Part shown: positions 43,277-51,366 of the stretch, one piece after another
Numbering within the stretch: the first letter of the stretch is position 1
Layout of the letters: each line of letters begins with the position of its first letter
Assembly: GCF_003258945.1 (NCBI RefSeq)
Contig: NZ_QLIX01000001.1
Span: 434,001 to 498,000 of the forward strand
Source: Roseicella frigidaeris
GTDB lineage: Bacteria > Pseudomonadota > Alphaproteobacteria > Acetobacterales > Acetobacteraceae
Length of the DNA stretch: 64,000 nucleotides
Reading direction: 5' to 3'
Translations under genes and position numbers: made by a program
The notes under the pieces: model-generated
The model's database searches: none
The model's input: the letters and a program-made list of their open reading frames with translations, nothing else
Told to the model about the DNA's origin: nothing

Positions 43277-44155
43277 ATGGCACTGGACCTGCTCCTGCGG
43301 GGAGTTTGGCAACGCCGCCGTCAGGCCGTGCTGGCCGCCCTCCTGCTCTTCGCCCTGTTGGTGGCCGCCCTCTGGCAGATGCCCCAGCGCTACGTGGCCC
43401 AGGCCATCGTCGCGCCGGCCGAGACGACGAGCATCGCCACCTCGACGCTGCTCTCGCCGATGCCGTTGCTCGGCGGCGGCCTTCTCGACGACCGGCCGAG
43501 CGGCAATTTCGCTGTCTACCTCGATGCCCTGCGCTCGCCCGAGGCGGCTGCGATGCTCGCCCGCGACACCGGGTTGCTGCAGCATCTCGACGGGTTGCGC
43601 ACCGCCTGGCCGCTCGGGCCGCTCCGCCGGGCCCTCGGCCTGCGGATCGAGGCGGACCTCGATGACGTCCAGGCCTGGCTCGAGCAGAATTTCGCCGCCA
43701 CCCAGAACATCGCGACCGTCACCTTCACGCTGACCCTGGCGCATCGCGACCGCGCGGCAGCGCTCGATGCCCTGCAGCGCCTGCACGCCCTGGCGGAAGC
43801 CAAGGTGCGGGAGGATCTCGGCGCGCTCGCCCGGCGCCGCATCGCGGCGATCGAGGCGAGGCTCGCCGCCGAGGGCGATCTCTATCTGCGCAACGCGCTC
43901 TACGACCTGCTGGGCCAGCAGCAGCGGAGCGCCCTGGTGGTCGCGGCGGACGAGGCGGTGGCGGCGCGGATCGTCTCCGCCCCGATGGTGGAGCTGCGCC
44001 CCTCCCTGCCGAACCGGACGCTGCTGGTCCTGCTCTTTGCCCTGCTCGCCCCGATGGTGTCGCTGACCGGCATCCTGGCCCTGGTCCTGCTGCGGCCCGA
44101 CCGTTCGGGGCCGCGCGGGCTCGGCCAGGCGATGCCCGCCGTGGGGGCGGAATGA
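43277..44155 (+). CDS. Wzz-like polysaccharide co-polymerase
   Basis: 292 residues with membrane helices near each end (~17-35 and ~248-272) and a helical periplasmic region between, the layout of chain-length determinant proteins (Wzz/KpsE-like). Opening RQAVLAALLLFALLVAALWQMPQRYVAQAIVAP is typical. No C-terminal tyrosine kinase domain is fused and none is adjacent. It would set polymer length and couple polymerase to the SLBB exporter. Its stop overlaps the next start (ATGA). Confidence 0.75.
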   Translation: MALDLLLRGVWQRRRQAVLAALLLFALLVAALWQMPQRYVAQAIVAPAETTSIATSTLLSPMPLLGGGLLDDRPSGNFAVYLDALRSPEAAAMLARDTGLLQHLDGLRTAWPLGPLRRALGLRIEADLDDVQAWLEQNFAATQNIATVTFTLTLAHRDRAAALDALQRLHALAEAKVREDLGALARRRIAAIEARLAAEGDLYLRNALYDLLGQQQRSALVVAADEAVAARIVSAPMVELRPSLPNRTLLVLLFALLAPMVSLTGILALVLLRPDRSGPRGLGQAMPAVGAE

Positions 44156-45408
44156 GCCCTCCGACAACGGCCTGGCCCAGGCATGTCGCGGCCGGCAGCG
44201 GGCTGCTGGCGGCGGCGCTGCAATTCGCCGGGGCGTTGAAGTCGCTGCCGGGCCTGGCCGCGCTGCCGGTCGATCTGACCCTGCTCGTGGCGCTGCCGCT
44301 GCTGCCGGCCCTCGCCCTCCTGCTCCTCGCCCGGCGCTGGGAGATGCGGCCGATCCTGGCGGCGCCGCTGCTGGCGGCCAGCCTGCTGCTGCTCTGGCTC
44401 ACCTTGGCCGGCGGCTGGAGCAGCTCGCGCCTCGTGCTCGCCGAGAAGCTGCCGCAACTCGTCCTGCTGGGGCCGGCGATGCTGCTGGCCGGGCTGCTGG
44501 TCGGCGCCGATGCGGCCAGCCTCCGGCGCTTCTGTTCCGCCGTCGTGGTCATCGGCCTGCTCATCGGGGCCGCGACCGCCTGGGGCGTGATGAACGGGAC
44601 GGTGATCCTCGGCGGCGCGCTCGGCCAGGATCCGCAGAAGCTGCGGGTGCAGTACCAGCTGGCCGGCCTCGCCATCGCCTGCGCCGCCGGGCTGGCGGCG
44701 CTGCGGGTGATGGAGGCGCGCGGGCCCGGGCGCGTCGGCTGGGTGGCGATCCTGCTGCTGCTCGGCCTGGCGGTGCTGGTGCCCGGCGGGAGGGCGGCGC
44801 TGCTCGGCCTGCTGCTCGGCGCGGCCGGGGCGCCGGCGCTGCTGCTCTGCCTCTCCGGCCGCTGGATCGTGGCGCTGGGCTGGCTCGGCCTGATCGCCGG
44901 CCTCGGCCTCGGCGGCCTCGCCGCCCTGCTGGCCCTGCCGGGCGTCGATCTCGGCCTGCGGACGCTCGAACGCCTCTTCGGCGACCCCGCCACGGCCACC
45001 CCGGCGCGGCTGATCCTCTGGGGGGAGGCCTTGCGCTGGGCGGCCGAGGCAGCCCCCTGGGGGCTTGGCACGGGCGGCTTCACCCTGGCCGCCGGCACAG
45101 GGGACGACCGCAGCCTGCATCCCCACAACCACGCGCTCGAAGCGCTGGTCGAGGGCGGCCTGCCGGGGCTCCTGCTCTGGCTGCTCGCCTTCGGCGGCGC
45201 GGTGGCGCTGGCGATCGGCCTGGCCTGGCGGGTGGCGCCCGGGCGCGCGGCACGCGTGGCGGCGCTGACCCTGCCGGTCGCGCTGACCGCCATGGTCTCG
45301 ACCGATCTCGGCAACCGGATGGTCTGGTTCGGGCTCGGCCTGCTGCTGTCGCTCGGCATGGAGGCGCGGCCGATCCCGCCCATGGCGACGGAGGGACCGC
45401 ATGTATGA
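44152..45408 (+). CDS. O-antigen ligase/polymerase family membrane protein (Wzy-like)
   Basis: 418 residues, at least ten membrane helices. The large periplasmic loop near residues 300-330 has the Wzy_C hallmark LHPHNHALEALVEGGLPGLLLW with the conserved His. Such proteins polymerise or ligate undecaprenyl-linked repeat units; in this setting a polymerase role is more likely than lipid A ligation. Overlaps both neighbours (4 bp with Wzz-like, 8 bp with the sugar transferase gene). Confidence 0.85.
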   Translation: MSPPTTAWPRHVAAGSGLLAAALQFAGALKSLPGLAALPVDLTLLVALPLLPALALLLLARRWEMRPILAAPLLAASLLLLWLTLAGGWSSSRLVLAEKLPQLVLLGPAMLLAGLLVGADAASLRRFCSAVVVIGLLIGAATAWGVMNGTVILGGALGQDPQKLRVQYQLAGLAIACAAGLAALRVMEARGPGRVGWVAILLLLGLAVLVPGGRAALLGLLLGAAGAPALLLCLSGRWIVALGWLGLIAGLGLGGLAALLALPGVDLGLRTLERLFGDPATATPARLILWGEALRWAAEAAPWGLGTGGFTLAAGTGDDRSLHPHNHALEALVEGGLPGLLLWLLAFGGAVALAIGLAWRVAPGRAARVAALTLPVALTAMVSTDLGNRMVWFGLGLLLSLGMEARPIPPMATEGPHV

Positions 45409-46021
45409 GCGCTGGGGCAAGCGCGGCTGCGACATCCTGGGCGCGAGCCTGCTGCTGCTGGCCGCCGCGCCGCTGCTGGCTGTCGCGGCGCTCGGCGTGT
45501 TCCTCGTGCTGGGACGGCCGGTGCTGTTCCGGCAATGGCGTGCCGGCCGGGATGGGCAGCGGTTCCTGCTGCTGAAGCTCCGCAGCCTGCGCGACGGCCC
45601 GGGCGAGGATGCGGCACGGCTCGGCCGCTTCGGCCGGGCCCTGCGGGCCAGCGCGATCGACGAGCTGCCGCAGCTCCTGAACGTGCTGCGCGGCGAGATG
45701 AGCCTGGTGGGGCCGCGCCCCCTGCTGCCGGAATATGCGGCGCTCTACACACCGGCCGAGGCGGAGCGGCTGCGCGTCCGGCCCGGCCTGTGCGGGCTGG
45801 CGCAGGCGGCGGGGCGGAATGCCGTGCCCTGGACGACGCGGCTTGCCCTCGATGTGCGCTATGCCCGGGCGACGCCGCGGCTGCGCCGCGACCTGGTGAT
45901 CATGCTGCGCTGCCTCTGGCTGCTGTTGCGGGGCATCGGCGTCGCCGCGCCGGGCCATGCCACCATGCCGGGCCTGCAGGAACGGCCTGTGGCGGGCGCC
46001 GGCGCCGGACGGGCGCGCTGA
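45401..46021 (+). CDS. WcaJ/PssA-type sugar transferase (monotopic phosphoglycosyl transferase)
   Basis: 206 residues, the short form containing one N-terminal hydrophobic segment (~12-35) and the catalytic domain: FRQWRAGRDGQRFLLLKLRSL, SAIDELPQLLNVLRGEMSLVGPRPLLPEY (the D-E-L-P-Q and GPRP motifs). Transfers a sugar-1-phosphate to undecaprenyl phosphate, the first step of polymer assembly. The longer N-terminal domain of WcaJ is absent. Last gene of the rightward half of the locus. Confidence 0.9.
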   Translation: MYERWGKRGCDILGASLLLLAAAPLLAVAALGVFLVLGRPVLFRQWRAGRDGQRFLLLKLRSLRDGPGEDAARLGRFGRALRASAIDELPQLLNVLRGEMSLVGPRPLLPEYAALYTPAEAERLRVRPGLCGLAQAAGRNAVPWTTRLALDVRYARATPRLRRDLVIMLRCLWLLLRGIGVAAPGHATMPGLQERPVAGAGAGRAR

Positions 46022-46634
46022 GGTAGGGCGCGGTCCGACAGTATCGACGAGTTGGGTAAGACAATAGTCGATCAATCACATAGAACCCGTTGCTCACAGG
46101 CCGTGTCAGCAGACATGCCAGGTGGCAACAACCCCTTCGACGAGCCCAGGACTGTTTCATGAGGGCGATCCCGGATTTGCCGGGATCTGCATCCTGGGGT
46201 TGGAGAGCCTCGGGGGATTGAAGTAACTATTAGTTGTATTTCATGCTTAAGAAATTTGAGTTTTCGACAGGCCTCCCGGGAAGCGCGGTCTGCTTTGCAG
46301 GGACCGGCCAATGCCTTCGGCGCCGGCCCCGAGGGCTCGAGGCCCTACCATCGGGAACGGGAGACGAACGCGGCGCGCCGGCGGGCTCAGGCCGCGGCCT
46401 CCGAATCAATCGCTTAATCCGAGTCGCGCGAACGAATCGCTGACACCCTGCCGCGGCCAGCCGGCGACGGCGAAATACCAGCCCTGGTAGGATGCCCGGG
46501 GCCGGCACCGCTAACGCGTTCGCGCTCTGGTCTGATCTCGGGGTGCCGACGCGTCGAGTCGCGCAGGCGGGTGGGGGCCGCTGCGCCGGCCGCCCCGTCC
46601 CCAACCTCCGCGGGATGACACAGGGAGAAGAGGA
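46022..46634. other. 613-bp gene-poor, AT-richer region after the polysaccharide locus
   Basis: No convincing gene. Its first half includes AT-rich DNA (taactattagttgtatttc near 46224-46243), unusual for this genome. A hairpin gatcccgg/ccgggatc (46167-46187, loop atttg) could end the polysaccharide transcript ~150 bp after its last gene. On the minus strand ~46410-46500 a short frame reads YQGWYFAVAGWPRQG before a stop; a stop codon also cuts it off upstream, so at most it is a gene remnant. Confidence 0.5.
46167..46187 (+). terminator. Hairpin downstream of the polysaccharide operon
   Basis: gatcccgg and ccgggatc pair perfectly around atttg. It lies ~145 bp beyond the sugar transferase stop codon. 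There is no T run after it, so intrinsic termination would be weak. Confidence 0.35.
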
Positions 46635-46967
46635 TCAGAAATCGCTGACGCGGCCCTTCCGCTCCCAATCGCCGTAGCGGGTCGGCTCCGGTCCAGCGGG
46701 CCCACCGATCTCCTTCATCCGGAGCGGCGGATCGGTGGGCGGATCGCCGGCCGGGGGCTGGTCCGGATCGCCAGGGATCGGCGCTTCCGGCCCCGGCGGG
46801 TCCTCGACCGGCGGTTCCGGCAGGTCCGGGCTCGGCGGCGGCGGGGGGATGGGCGGCACCGGCTGCGGCGGCAGATCCGGGGAGATCGGCACCTGCGCCC
46901 GCAGGGCTGCGACGGGCTGGGGGCGGGGGGCGGCGGCTACGGCCGCCTCTTGTCGGGATTCGGTCAT
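46635..46967 (-). CDS. SDHAF4-like (DUF1674) protein with proline-rich N-terminal extension
   Basis: 110 residues. The last ~25 residues (EIGGPAGPEPTRYGDWERKG, ending SDF) are the DUF1674 signature of succinate dehydrogenase assembly factor 4. The family is usually ~60-70 residues; here residues ~25-78 are a proline-rich tract (PPIPPPPPSPDLPEPP). The usual Cys in the GRCSDF end is Val. Assembly factors of this type help mature flavinylated SdhA. In alphaproteobacteria such genes often neighbour htpX, as here. Start chosen at ATG 46965-46967; 46974-46976 is possible. Confidence 0.78.
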   Translation of the reverse strand: MTESRQEAAVAAAPRPQPVAALRAQVPISPDLPPQPVPPIPPPPPSPDLPEPPVEDPPGPEAPIPGDPDQPPAGDPPTDPPLRMKEIGGPAGPEPTRYGDWERKGRVSDF

Positions 46968-47052
46968 GTCCACCATGTGGGAGTGCGGGGCAGGGTCCTG
47001 CCACCCCCGGCGCCCCGGGGAAAGGCAGCGCGGCACCGGAAAGGGAAGGGAC

Positions 47053-47997
47053 ATGCAAGGCTATCTGCGCACCGCGATGCTGCTCGCCGCCCTGACGGCG
47101 CTGTTCATCGGCATCGGCTACCTGCTCGGCGGCAACCAGGGCATGGTCCTCGCCTTCCTCCTCGCCTGCGGCACCAATGCCTGGGCCTGGTGGAACAGCG
47201 ACCGCGTGGTCCTCTCCATGTACAACGCCCAGCCGATCACCCCGGCCGAGGCGCCGCGCCTCTTCGCCATGGTGCAGGGGCTGGCGCAGCGGGCCGGGCT
47301 GCCCATGCCGGCGCTCTACGTGATCCATGAGGACCAGCCCAACGCCTTCGCCACCGGCCGCAACCCGCAGAATGCCGCCGTCGCGGTGAATACCGGCCTG
47401 CTCGACCTGATGAACGAGCAGGAGGTGGCCGGGGTGGTCGCGCACGAGCTGGCGCATATCAAGCACCGCGACACGCTGATCATGACCCTCACCGCGACGC
47501 TCGCCGGGGCGATCGGCATGCTGGCGCAATTCGGCTTCCTCTTTCGCGGCAACAGCCAGGACGGGCACCGCAACCCCTTCGGCCCGATCGGCGCCATGGT
47601 GCTGCTGATCGTCGGGCCGCTCGCCGCCATGCTGGTGCAGATGGCGATCAGCCGCTCCCGCGAATACGAGGCCGACCGGCTGGGCGCCGAGATCGCCGGC
47701 GATCCGCGCTGGCTGGCCGGCGGGCTGCAGAAGCTGGAGCAGTTCAAGCAGGGCCGCGTCAACCAGGCCGCCGAGGCGCATCCGGCGAGCGCCCATATGT
47801 TCATCGTCAACCCGCTCTCGGGCCTGCGCATGGACAGTCTCTTCACCACCCATCCGCCGACCGAGGAGCGCATCCGCCGGCTGCTGGCCATGGCGCCGCC
47901 GGCGCCGCCCGCCATGGCACGCCGCGCCGCGCCGCCGGCGGCGGTCTATCCGCCCAACTCGCCCTGGGGCGAGGGGCGGCGCAATCCTTGGGGGTGA
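47053..47997 (+). CDS. htpX: Zinc metalloprotease HtpX
   Basis: 314 residues. Two N-terminal membrane helices (~8-25, 29-45), HELAH zinc site at 131-135 (VVAHELAHIKHRD), two further membrane helices, then the third ligand region SREYEADRLG. Membrane protein quality control, paired functionally with FtsH. ATG 47053 has gggaaggg just upstream. The C-terminus carries an Ala/Pro-rich tail (MAPPAPPAMARRAAPPAA) beyond the family core. Divergent from the SDHAF4-like gene, 85 bp apart. Confidence 0.93.
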   Translation: MQGYLRTAMLLAALTALFIGIGYLLGGNQGMVLAFLLACGTNAWAWWNSDRVVLSMYNAQPITPAEAPRLFAMVQGLAQRAGLPMPALYVIHEDQPNAFATGRNPQNAAVAVNTGLLDLMNEQEVAGVVAHELAHIKHRDTLIMTLTATLAGAIGMLAQFGFLFRGNSQDGHRNPFGPIGAMVLLIVGPLAAMLVQMAISRSREYEADRLGAEIAGDPRWLAGGLQKLEQFKQGRVNQAAEAHPASAHMFIVNPLSGLRMDSLFTTHPPTEERIRRLLAMAPPAPPAMARRAAPPAAVYPPNSPWGEGRRNPWG

Positions 47998-48010
47998 GGC
48001 CGCGGCAGCG

Positions 48011-49075
48011 TCAGGCGTTGATCCCGGCGATGTTCTCCGGCCGCGCCGGGATCTCGCCGCGCTCCACCCGCTTCACCACCGCCGTCAGCGCCGCATTGGC
48101 CGGGGCGGCCAGCCCCGCCTTGGCGCCCTCGGCGACCACATACCCGTTGATCTGGTCGATCTCGGTCTGCCGGCCCTTCAGCATGTCCTGACCCATGGAG
48201 GGACGTTGCAAAGCGCTGCGCTGGCCGGCGGCGAGGGTCGCCAGCAGCACCCCATCGGCCTGCTCAAGCGCCGCCGCGTCGCCCGCCCCGGCGCGGGCGA
48301 GACCCTCCGGCGCGATCTTCTGGATCGGCTCCAGCGCATAGCCGAGCGCCTGGCCGATGCGCACCGCCTCGGCGCCGAGCCGGATCGAGAAACGCCGGAT
48401 CCGGTCGTCGCGGTCGCAGTCGTTGCCCGAAAGGCCGGAGGCGGCGCTGACCCCGTTGCGCATGACGTTGACGCAGAGCTTCGACCAGCGCTCGCCCCAG
48501 AGATTGGTGGTTGCCTGCACGCTGTCGATCTCGGCGATCATGGCGCGGATCCGCTCGACGCGCGCGGTGATGCGGCCATGCGGCTCGCCCACCGCATAGA
48601 CGACGCGCTGGGTGCCGCCGAGCGGCACGGTGCGGCGGATCTCGCCCGGCGCGTGCAACTCGCCGGAATAGGTGCCGGCGATCACCCCGACCGTGCGGCC
48701 CCAGCCGACCACCGAGGCGATGGCCGGCTCGTTGATGCAGTTCTGCAGGCTGGCGACGAAGCCGCCGGGGGCCAGATGCGGCGCGATCAGATGCGTTGCC
48801 CAGACCGTGTCGTAGGATTTCACCGAGACGAAGGCGATGTCGACCGGAGACTGCTTCGAGAGGGACTGCACGTCGCTCAGATGCAAGGCGGGCACCGGCA
48901 CGGTGACGTTCTGCGAGTCCTCGAGCCCGGTCAGCCGCAGCCCCTGGCTGCGGATCGCCTCGACATGCGCCGGCCAGGCATCGATCAGCGTGACGTCATG
49001 GCCAAGCCGGGCGAGGTGCCCGCCGAGATAGCCGCCGACCGCGCCGGCCCCGACGATGGCGATTCTCGGACGCAT
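48011..49075 (-). CDS. Ketopantoate reductase family (PanE/ApbA) dehydrogenase
   Basis: 354 residues. N-terminal Rossmann motif IAIVGAGAVGGYLGG, the VSVKSYDT segment (conserved Lys), and a helical C-terminal domain with KLCVNVMRNGVSAASG and the late GRQTEIDQINGYV block typical of ApbA_C. Longer than bona fide PanE (~300) and not next to other pantothenate genes, so it may act on another 2-oxo acid. ATG preceded by gggaggaa on this strand. Confidence 0.82.
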   Translation of the reverse strand: MRPRIAIVGAGAVGGYLGGHLARLGHDVTLIDAWPAHVEAIRSQGLRLTGLEDSQNVTVPVPALHLSDVQSLSKQSPVDIAFVSVKSYDTVWATHLIAPHLAPGGFVASLQNCINEPAIASVVGWGRTVGVIAGTYSGELHAPGEIRRTVPLGGTQRVVYAVGEPHGRITARVERIRAMIAEIDSVQATTNLWGERWSKLCVNVMRNGVSAASGLSGNDCDRDDRIRRFSIRLGAEAVRIGQALGYALEPIQKIAPEGLARAGAGDAAALEQADGVLLATLAAGQRSALQRPSMGQDMLKGRQTEIDQINGYVVAEGAKAGLAAPANAALTAVVKRVERGEIPARPENIAGINA

Positions 49076-49134
49076 GGTCTTTTTTCCTCCCAGGTCGCGG
49101 CGAGGCTACGCGCGCCGGCCGGGAGCGGGAAGCG

Positions 49135-49569
49135 TCAGGCCAGGAAGACCGGCCGCGCGCCCGCCTCGAAGGGGATGCCGGCCTGGCGCAGCGAGGCGGC
49201 GAGGGCCGCCTCCGGCATGCGGGCATGCCGCACCAGCAGCTGCAGGTAGAGCCCGACGAAGCGCGGCCCATGCCCCTCATTCAGCCCATCCGCCGTGCTG
49301 GTCATGGCATGCGCCAGCTCATGCAGCAGGATCCAGCTCGGCAGCACCGGCGGCGCCTCGATGGCCAGCCGCGTGGCCCGTGCGACCGTCATCCGCGCCT
49401 GTGGCGGCAAGGGGCGCAGGCGCGGCGGCCAGCGCAACCCCTCGGCCGCCCAGACATGGTCGATCAGCGCCTGAAGCCGGGCATAGGGCACGCGGGAGGC
49501 GTCGCGCGGCGCCACCTCGCGGTCCTCCCAGGCATAGAGGCGGCGCGCCGCGGCGTCCCCGCGGCTCAT
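49135..49569 (-). CDS. SprT-like zinc metallopeptidase domain protein
   Basis: 144 residues. Contains H-E-L-A-H (LHELAHAMTS, ~residues 92-96) and a third His in NEGHGPRFVGLY, a SprT/SPRTN-like or minigluzincin active site. No Cys4 zinc ribbon. Its start overlaps the stop of the DUF2786 gene (ATGA), so the two are co-translated. Function unknown; possible roles include processing of DNA-bound proteins by analogy to SPRTN, which is only inference. Confidence 0.7.
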   Translation of the reverse strand: MSRGDAAARRLYAWEDREVAPRDASRVPYARLQALIDHVWAAEGLRWPPRLRPLPPQARMTVARATRLAIEAPPVLPSWILLHELAHAMTSTADGLNEGHGPRFVGLYLQLLVRHARMPEAALAASLRQAGIPFEAGARPVFLA

Positions 49570-50318
49570 CGCCGCGGCAGCCGCCCCGCGGCGGGCCCGG
49601 CGCCGAGCGGCCGCTCCAGCCCGACCCGGCCGCCGGCCGCCTGGCCCCGGCCATAGGCGCCGCGGTCGCGCACCGTCGCGGTCGAGTAGACCGTCTTCAG
49701 CCGCACCCCGAGCGTGCGGAATCCCTCCTCCACCTTCTTCTCCTTGGCCAGCACTAGGGCGGTGGAGGCGCTCGCCATGGCCGGGGCAGCGGCGGCGCGG
49801 CGGCGCTCGGCCGCCGCCTCGCGCTCGGCGGTCAACGCCTCCAGCCGCTGCCCCAGCCGGTCGGCGAAGCCGTAGCGGAAGCTGCGCAGCCGGGTCTGCG
49901 GCGTGGCGCGGCTGCGCTGCCAGTCGGGGCTGGCGCGATAGCGCGTCTCCTCGAAGGCGAGGGCGCTGTCGGCGACGCGCAGCAGGTATTCCGCCATCTG
50001 CACGTCGGGCTCCAGCCCGAAGAGCACGAAATCGGCGCGCCCCTCGGTCCAGCCGCGGCATTCGCAGAAGCGCAGCAGGGGCGGGTAGAGCCAGCGCAGC
50101 GCCAGGCGCTGCGGACCGGCGATGGTGACGCGGCGCTGCTGGCAGGCCTCCTCGCGCAGCGCCACCTCCGACATGGAGAGGCCATAGACCTCCAGCAGCT
50201 CGCCCACCTTGGCGGCGGCGGCCAGCGCCTCGGCCTCGGAGCAGCCGCGCTCCACGGTGCGGGCGGAGAGGGCGCGGATGCGCGCCTTCACCCGGGCGAG
50301 CTCGGTCTGCTGGTCCAT
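49566..50318 (-). CDS. DUF2786 domain protein
   Basis: 250 residues. The N-terminal ~45 residues (ARVKARIRALSARTVERGCSEAEALAAAAKVGELLEVYGLS) are the DUF2786 helix pair, followed by a ~130-residue region (FCECRGWTEG, FVLFGLEPDVQMAEYLLRVA) as in its usual C-terminal companion domain, then a charged tail. Known in many bacterial and phage genomes without an assigned function. Cotranscribed with the SprT-like gene it overlaps. Confidence 0.78.
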   Translation of the reverse strand: MDQQTELARVKARIRALSARTVERGCSEAEALAAAAKVGELLEVYGLSMSEVALREEACQQRRVTIAGPQRLALRWLYPPLLRFCECRGWTEGRADFVLFGLEPDVQMAEYLLRVADSALAFEETRYRASPDWQRSRATPQTRLRSFRYGFADRLGQRLEALTAEREAAAERRRAAAAPAMASASTALVLAKEKKVEEGFRTLGVRLKTVYSTATVRDRGAYGRGQAAGGRVGLERPLGAGPAAGRLPRR

Positions 50319-50557
50319 GGCAGGCTACCTGCCGGGGCGGCGGGCGGCGGGTCAAGCTCGGCCATCCGGGCCGGTTGTGGCCAGGCCGCCCCGGCCCCTC
50401 GTCCGGCGGTCAAGGCTCCACCCGGGCCGCAGCCCGTTTATGCAGGTCCGCGGATCATGGGGCAGGGCCCTGCCGAATGGCGCGATCCAGGCTCTTCGGC
50501 GATTCCACCCCAGGCGATCACGCTCTAGGCTCGGTTGCCGAGGAAGGGGAGACACCC

Positions 50558-50941
50558 ATGGCCCGCTACGGCTTCGACCACGTCCATCTGCGCAGCCCCG
50601 ATCTGGAGGCGACCGCGACCTGGTTCCAGGAGGTGCTCGGCGCCGAGGTGGTGCGGCGGGCGGCCGGCGAGGCGCCGCGCATCGACCTGCTGCTCGGCGG
50701 CCTCAACCTCTTCATCTCGCAATCCGACACCCGCGTCGCCGCGCCGCCGGTCTCGCCCTATAACGGCATCGACCATTTCGGCCTGGCCGTCGAGGATCTG
50801 GACGCGGCCGTGGCGGAGCTGAAGGCCAAGGGCGTCGAGTTCACGATCGAGCCGCGGCAGGCCCGGCCGGGCGTGCGCATCTGCTTCATCCGCGGCCCGC
50901 AGGACATCACCATCGAGCTGCTGGAGCGCAAGCCGGCCTGA
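50558..50941 (+). CDS. VOC-family (glyoxalase-like) protein
   Basis: 127 residues. Two beta-alpha-beta-beta-beta modules: FDHVHLRSPDLEATATWFQEVLG and IDHFGLAVEDLDAAVAELKAKGV, with the metal-site His residues (H8, H near 70) and a late Glu (ITIELLE). A metal-dependent lyase, dioxygenase or resistance protein; not assignable further. aggaagggga precedes ATG 50558. Transcribed with the YdhR-like gene 26 bp downstream. Confidence 0.85.
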   Translation: MARYGFDHVHLRSPDLEATATWFQEVLGAEVVRRAAGEAPRIDLLLGGLNLFISQSDTRVAAPPVSPYNGIDHFGLAVEDLDAAVAELKAKGVEFTIEPRQARPGVRICFIRGPQDITIELLERKPA

Positions 50942-50967
50942 CGCCGGCCAGGACGGGAGGACAAGCC

Positions 50968-51300
50968 ATGCACATCGTCCAGATCAACTACCGCCGGCCC
51001 GACATGCCGAAGGCGGAGTGGGAGGCGCGCTACACCGATGAGCGCGCCAGGCCCTTCCTCGAAGTCCCGGGATTGCTGTGGAAGATCTGGCTGGACGGGG
51101 ATGCGGAGCGCCTCGCCGGCGGCATCTACCTCTTCGCCGACCGCGCCAGCGCCGAGGCCTATGCCAGCGGGCCGATCGTCGCGCGGATGCGCAATAACCC
51201 GGACCTGTCCGAGGTGTCGGTCCGGGTCTTCGCGGTGCGCCGCCGGATGAGCGAGATCACCCGCGCGCCGATCGATTTCGACCGCCTGGCGGCCGAATAA
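50968..51300 (+). CDS. YdhR-like monooxygenase-family protein
   Basis: 110 residues. Ferredoxin-like dimeric alpha/beta barrel pattern of YdhR: MHIVQINYRRPDMPKAEWEA, PGLLWKIWLDGD and GGIYLFADRASAEAY. E. coli YdhR is a proposed monooxygenase with no known natural substrate. gggaggac precedes the ATG. Likely in one operon with the preceding VOC gene, suggesting a shared small-molecule substrate (inference). Confidence 0.8.
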   Translation: MHIVQINYRRPDMPKAEWEARYTDERARPFLEVPGLLWKIWLDGDAERLAGGIYLFADRASAEAYASGPIVARMRNNPDLSEVSVRVFAVRRRMSEITRAPIDFDRLAAE

Positions 51301-51366
51301 ACAGGAGCGGCGCGAGGCCGCTCCCCACAGGAGGCCGCCCTGCCCGGACGGGCGGGGCGGGGCCGG

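Noticed and set aside
46234-46443. 69-residue frame with start in the AT-rich region
   Set aside because: No ribosome site, no recognisable motif, and composition shifts to random GC-rich sequence after 15 codons.
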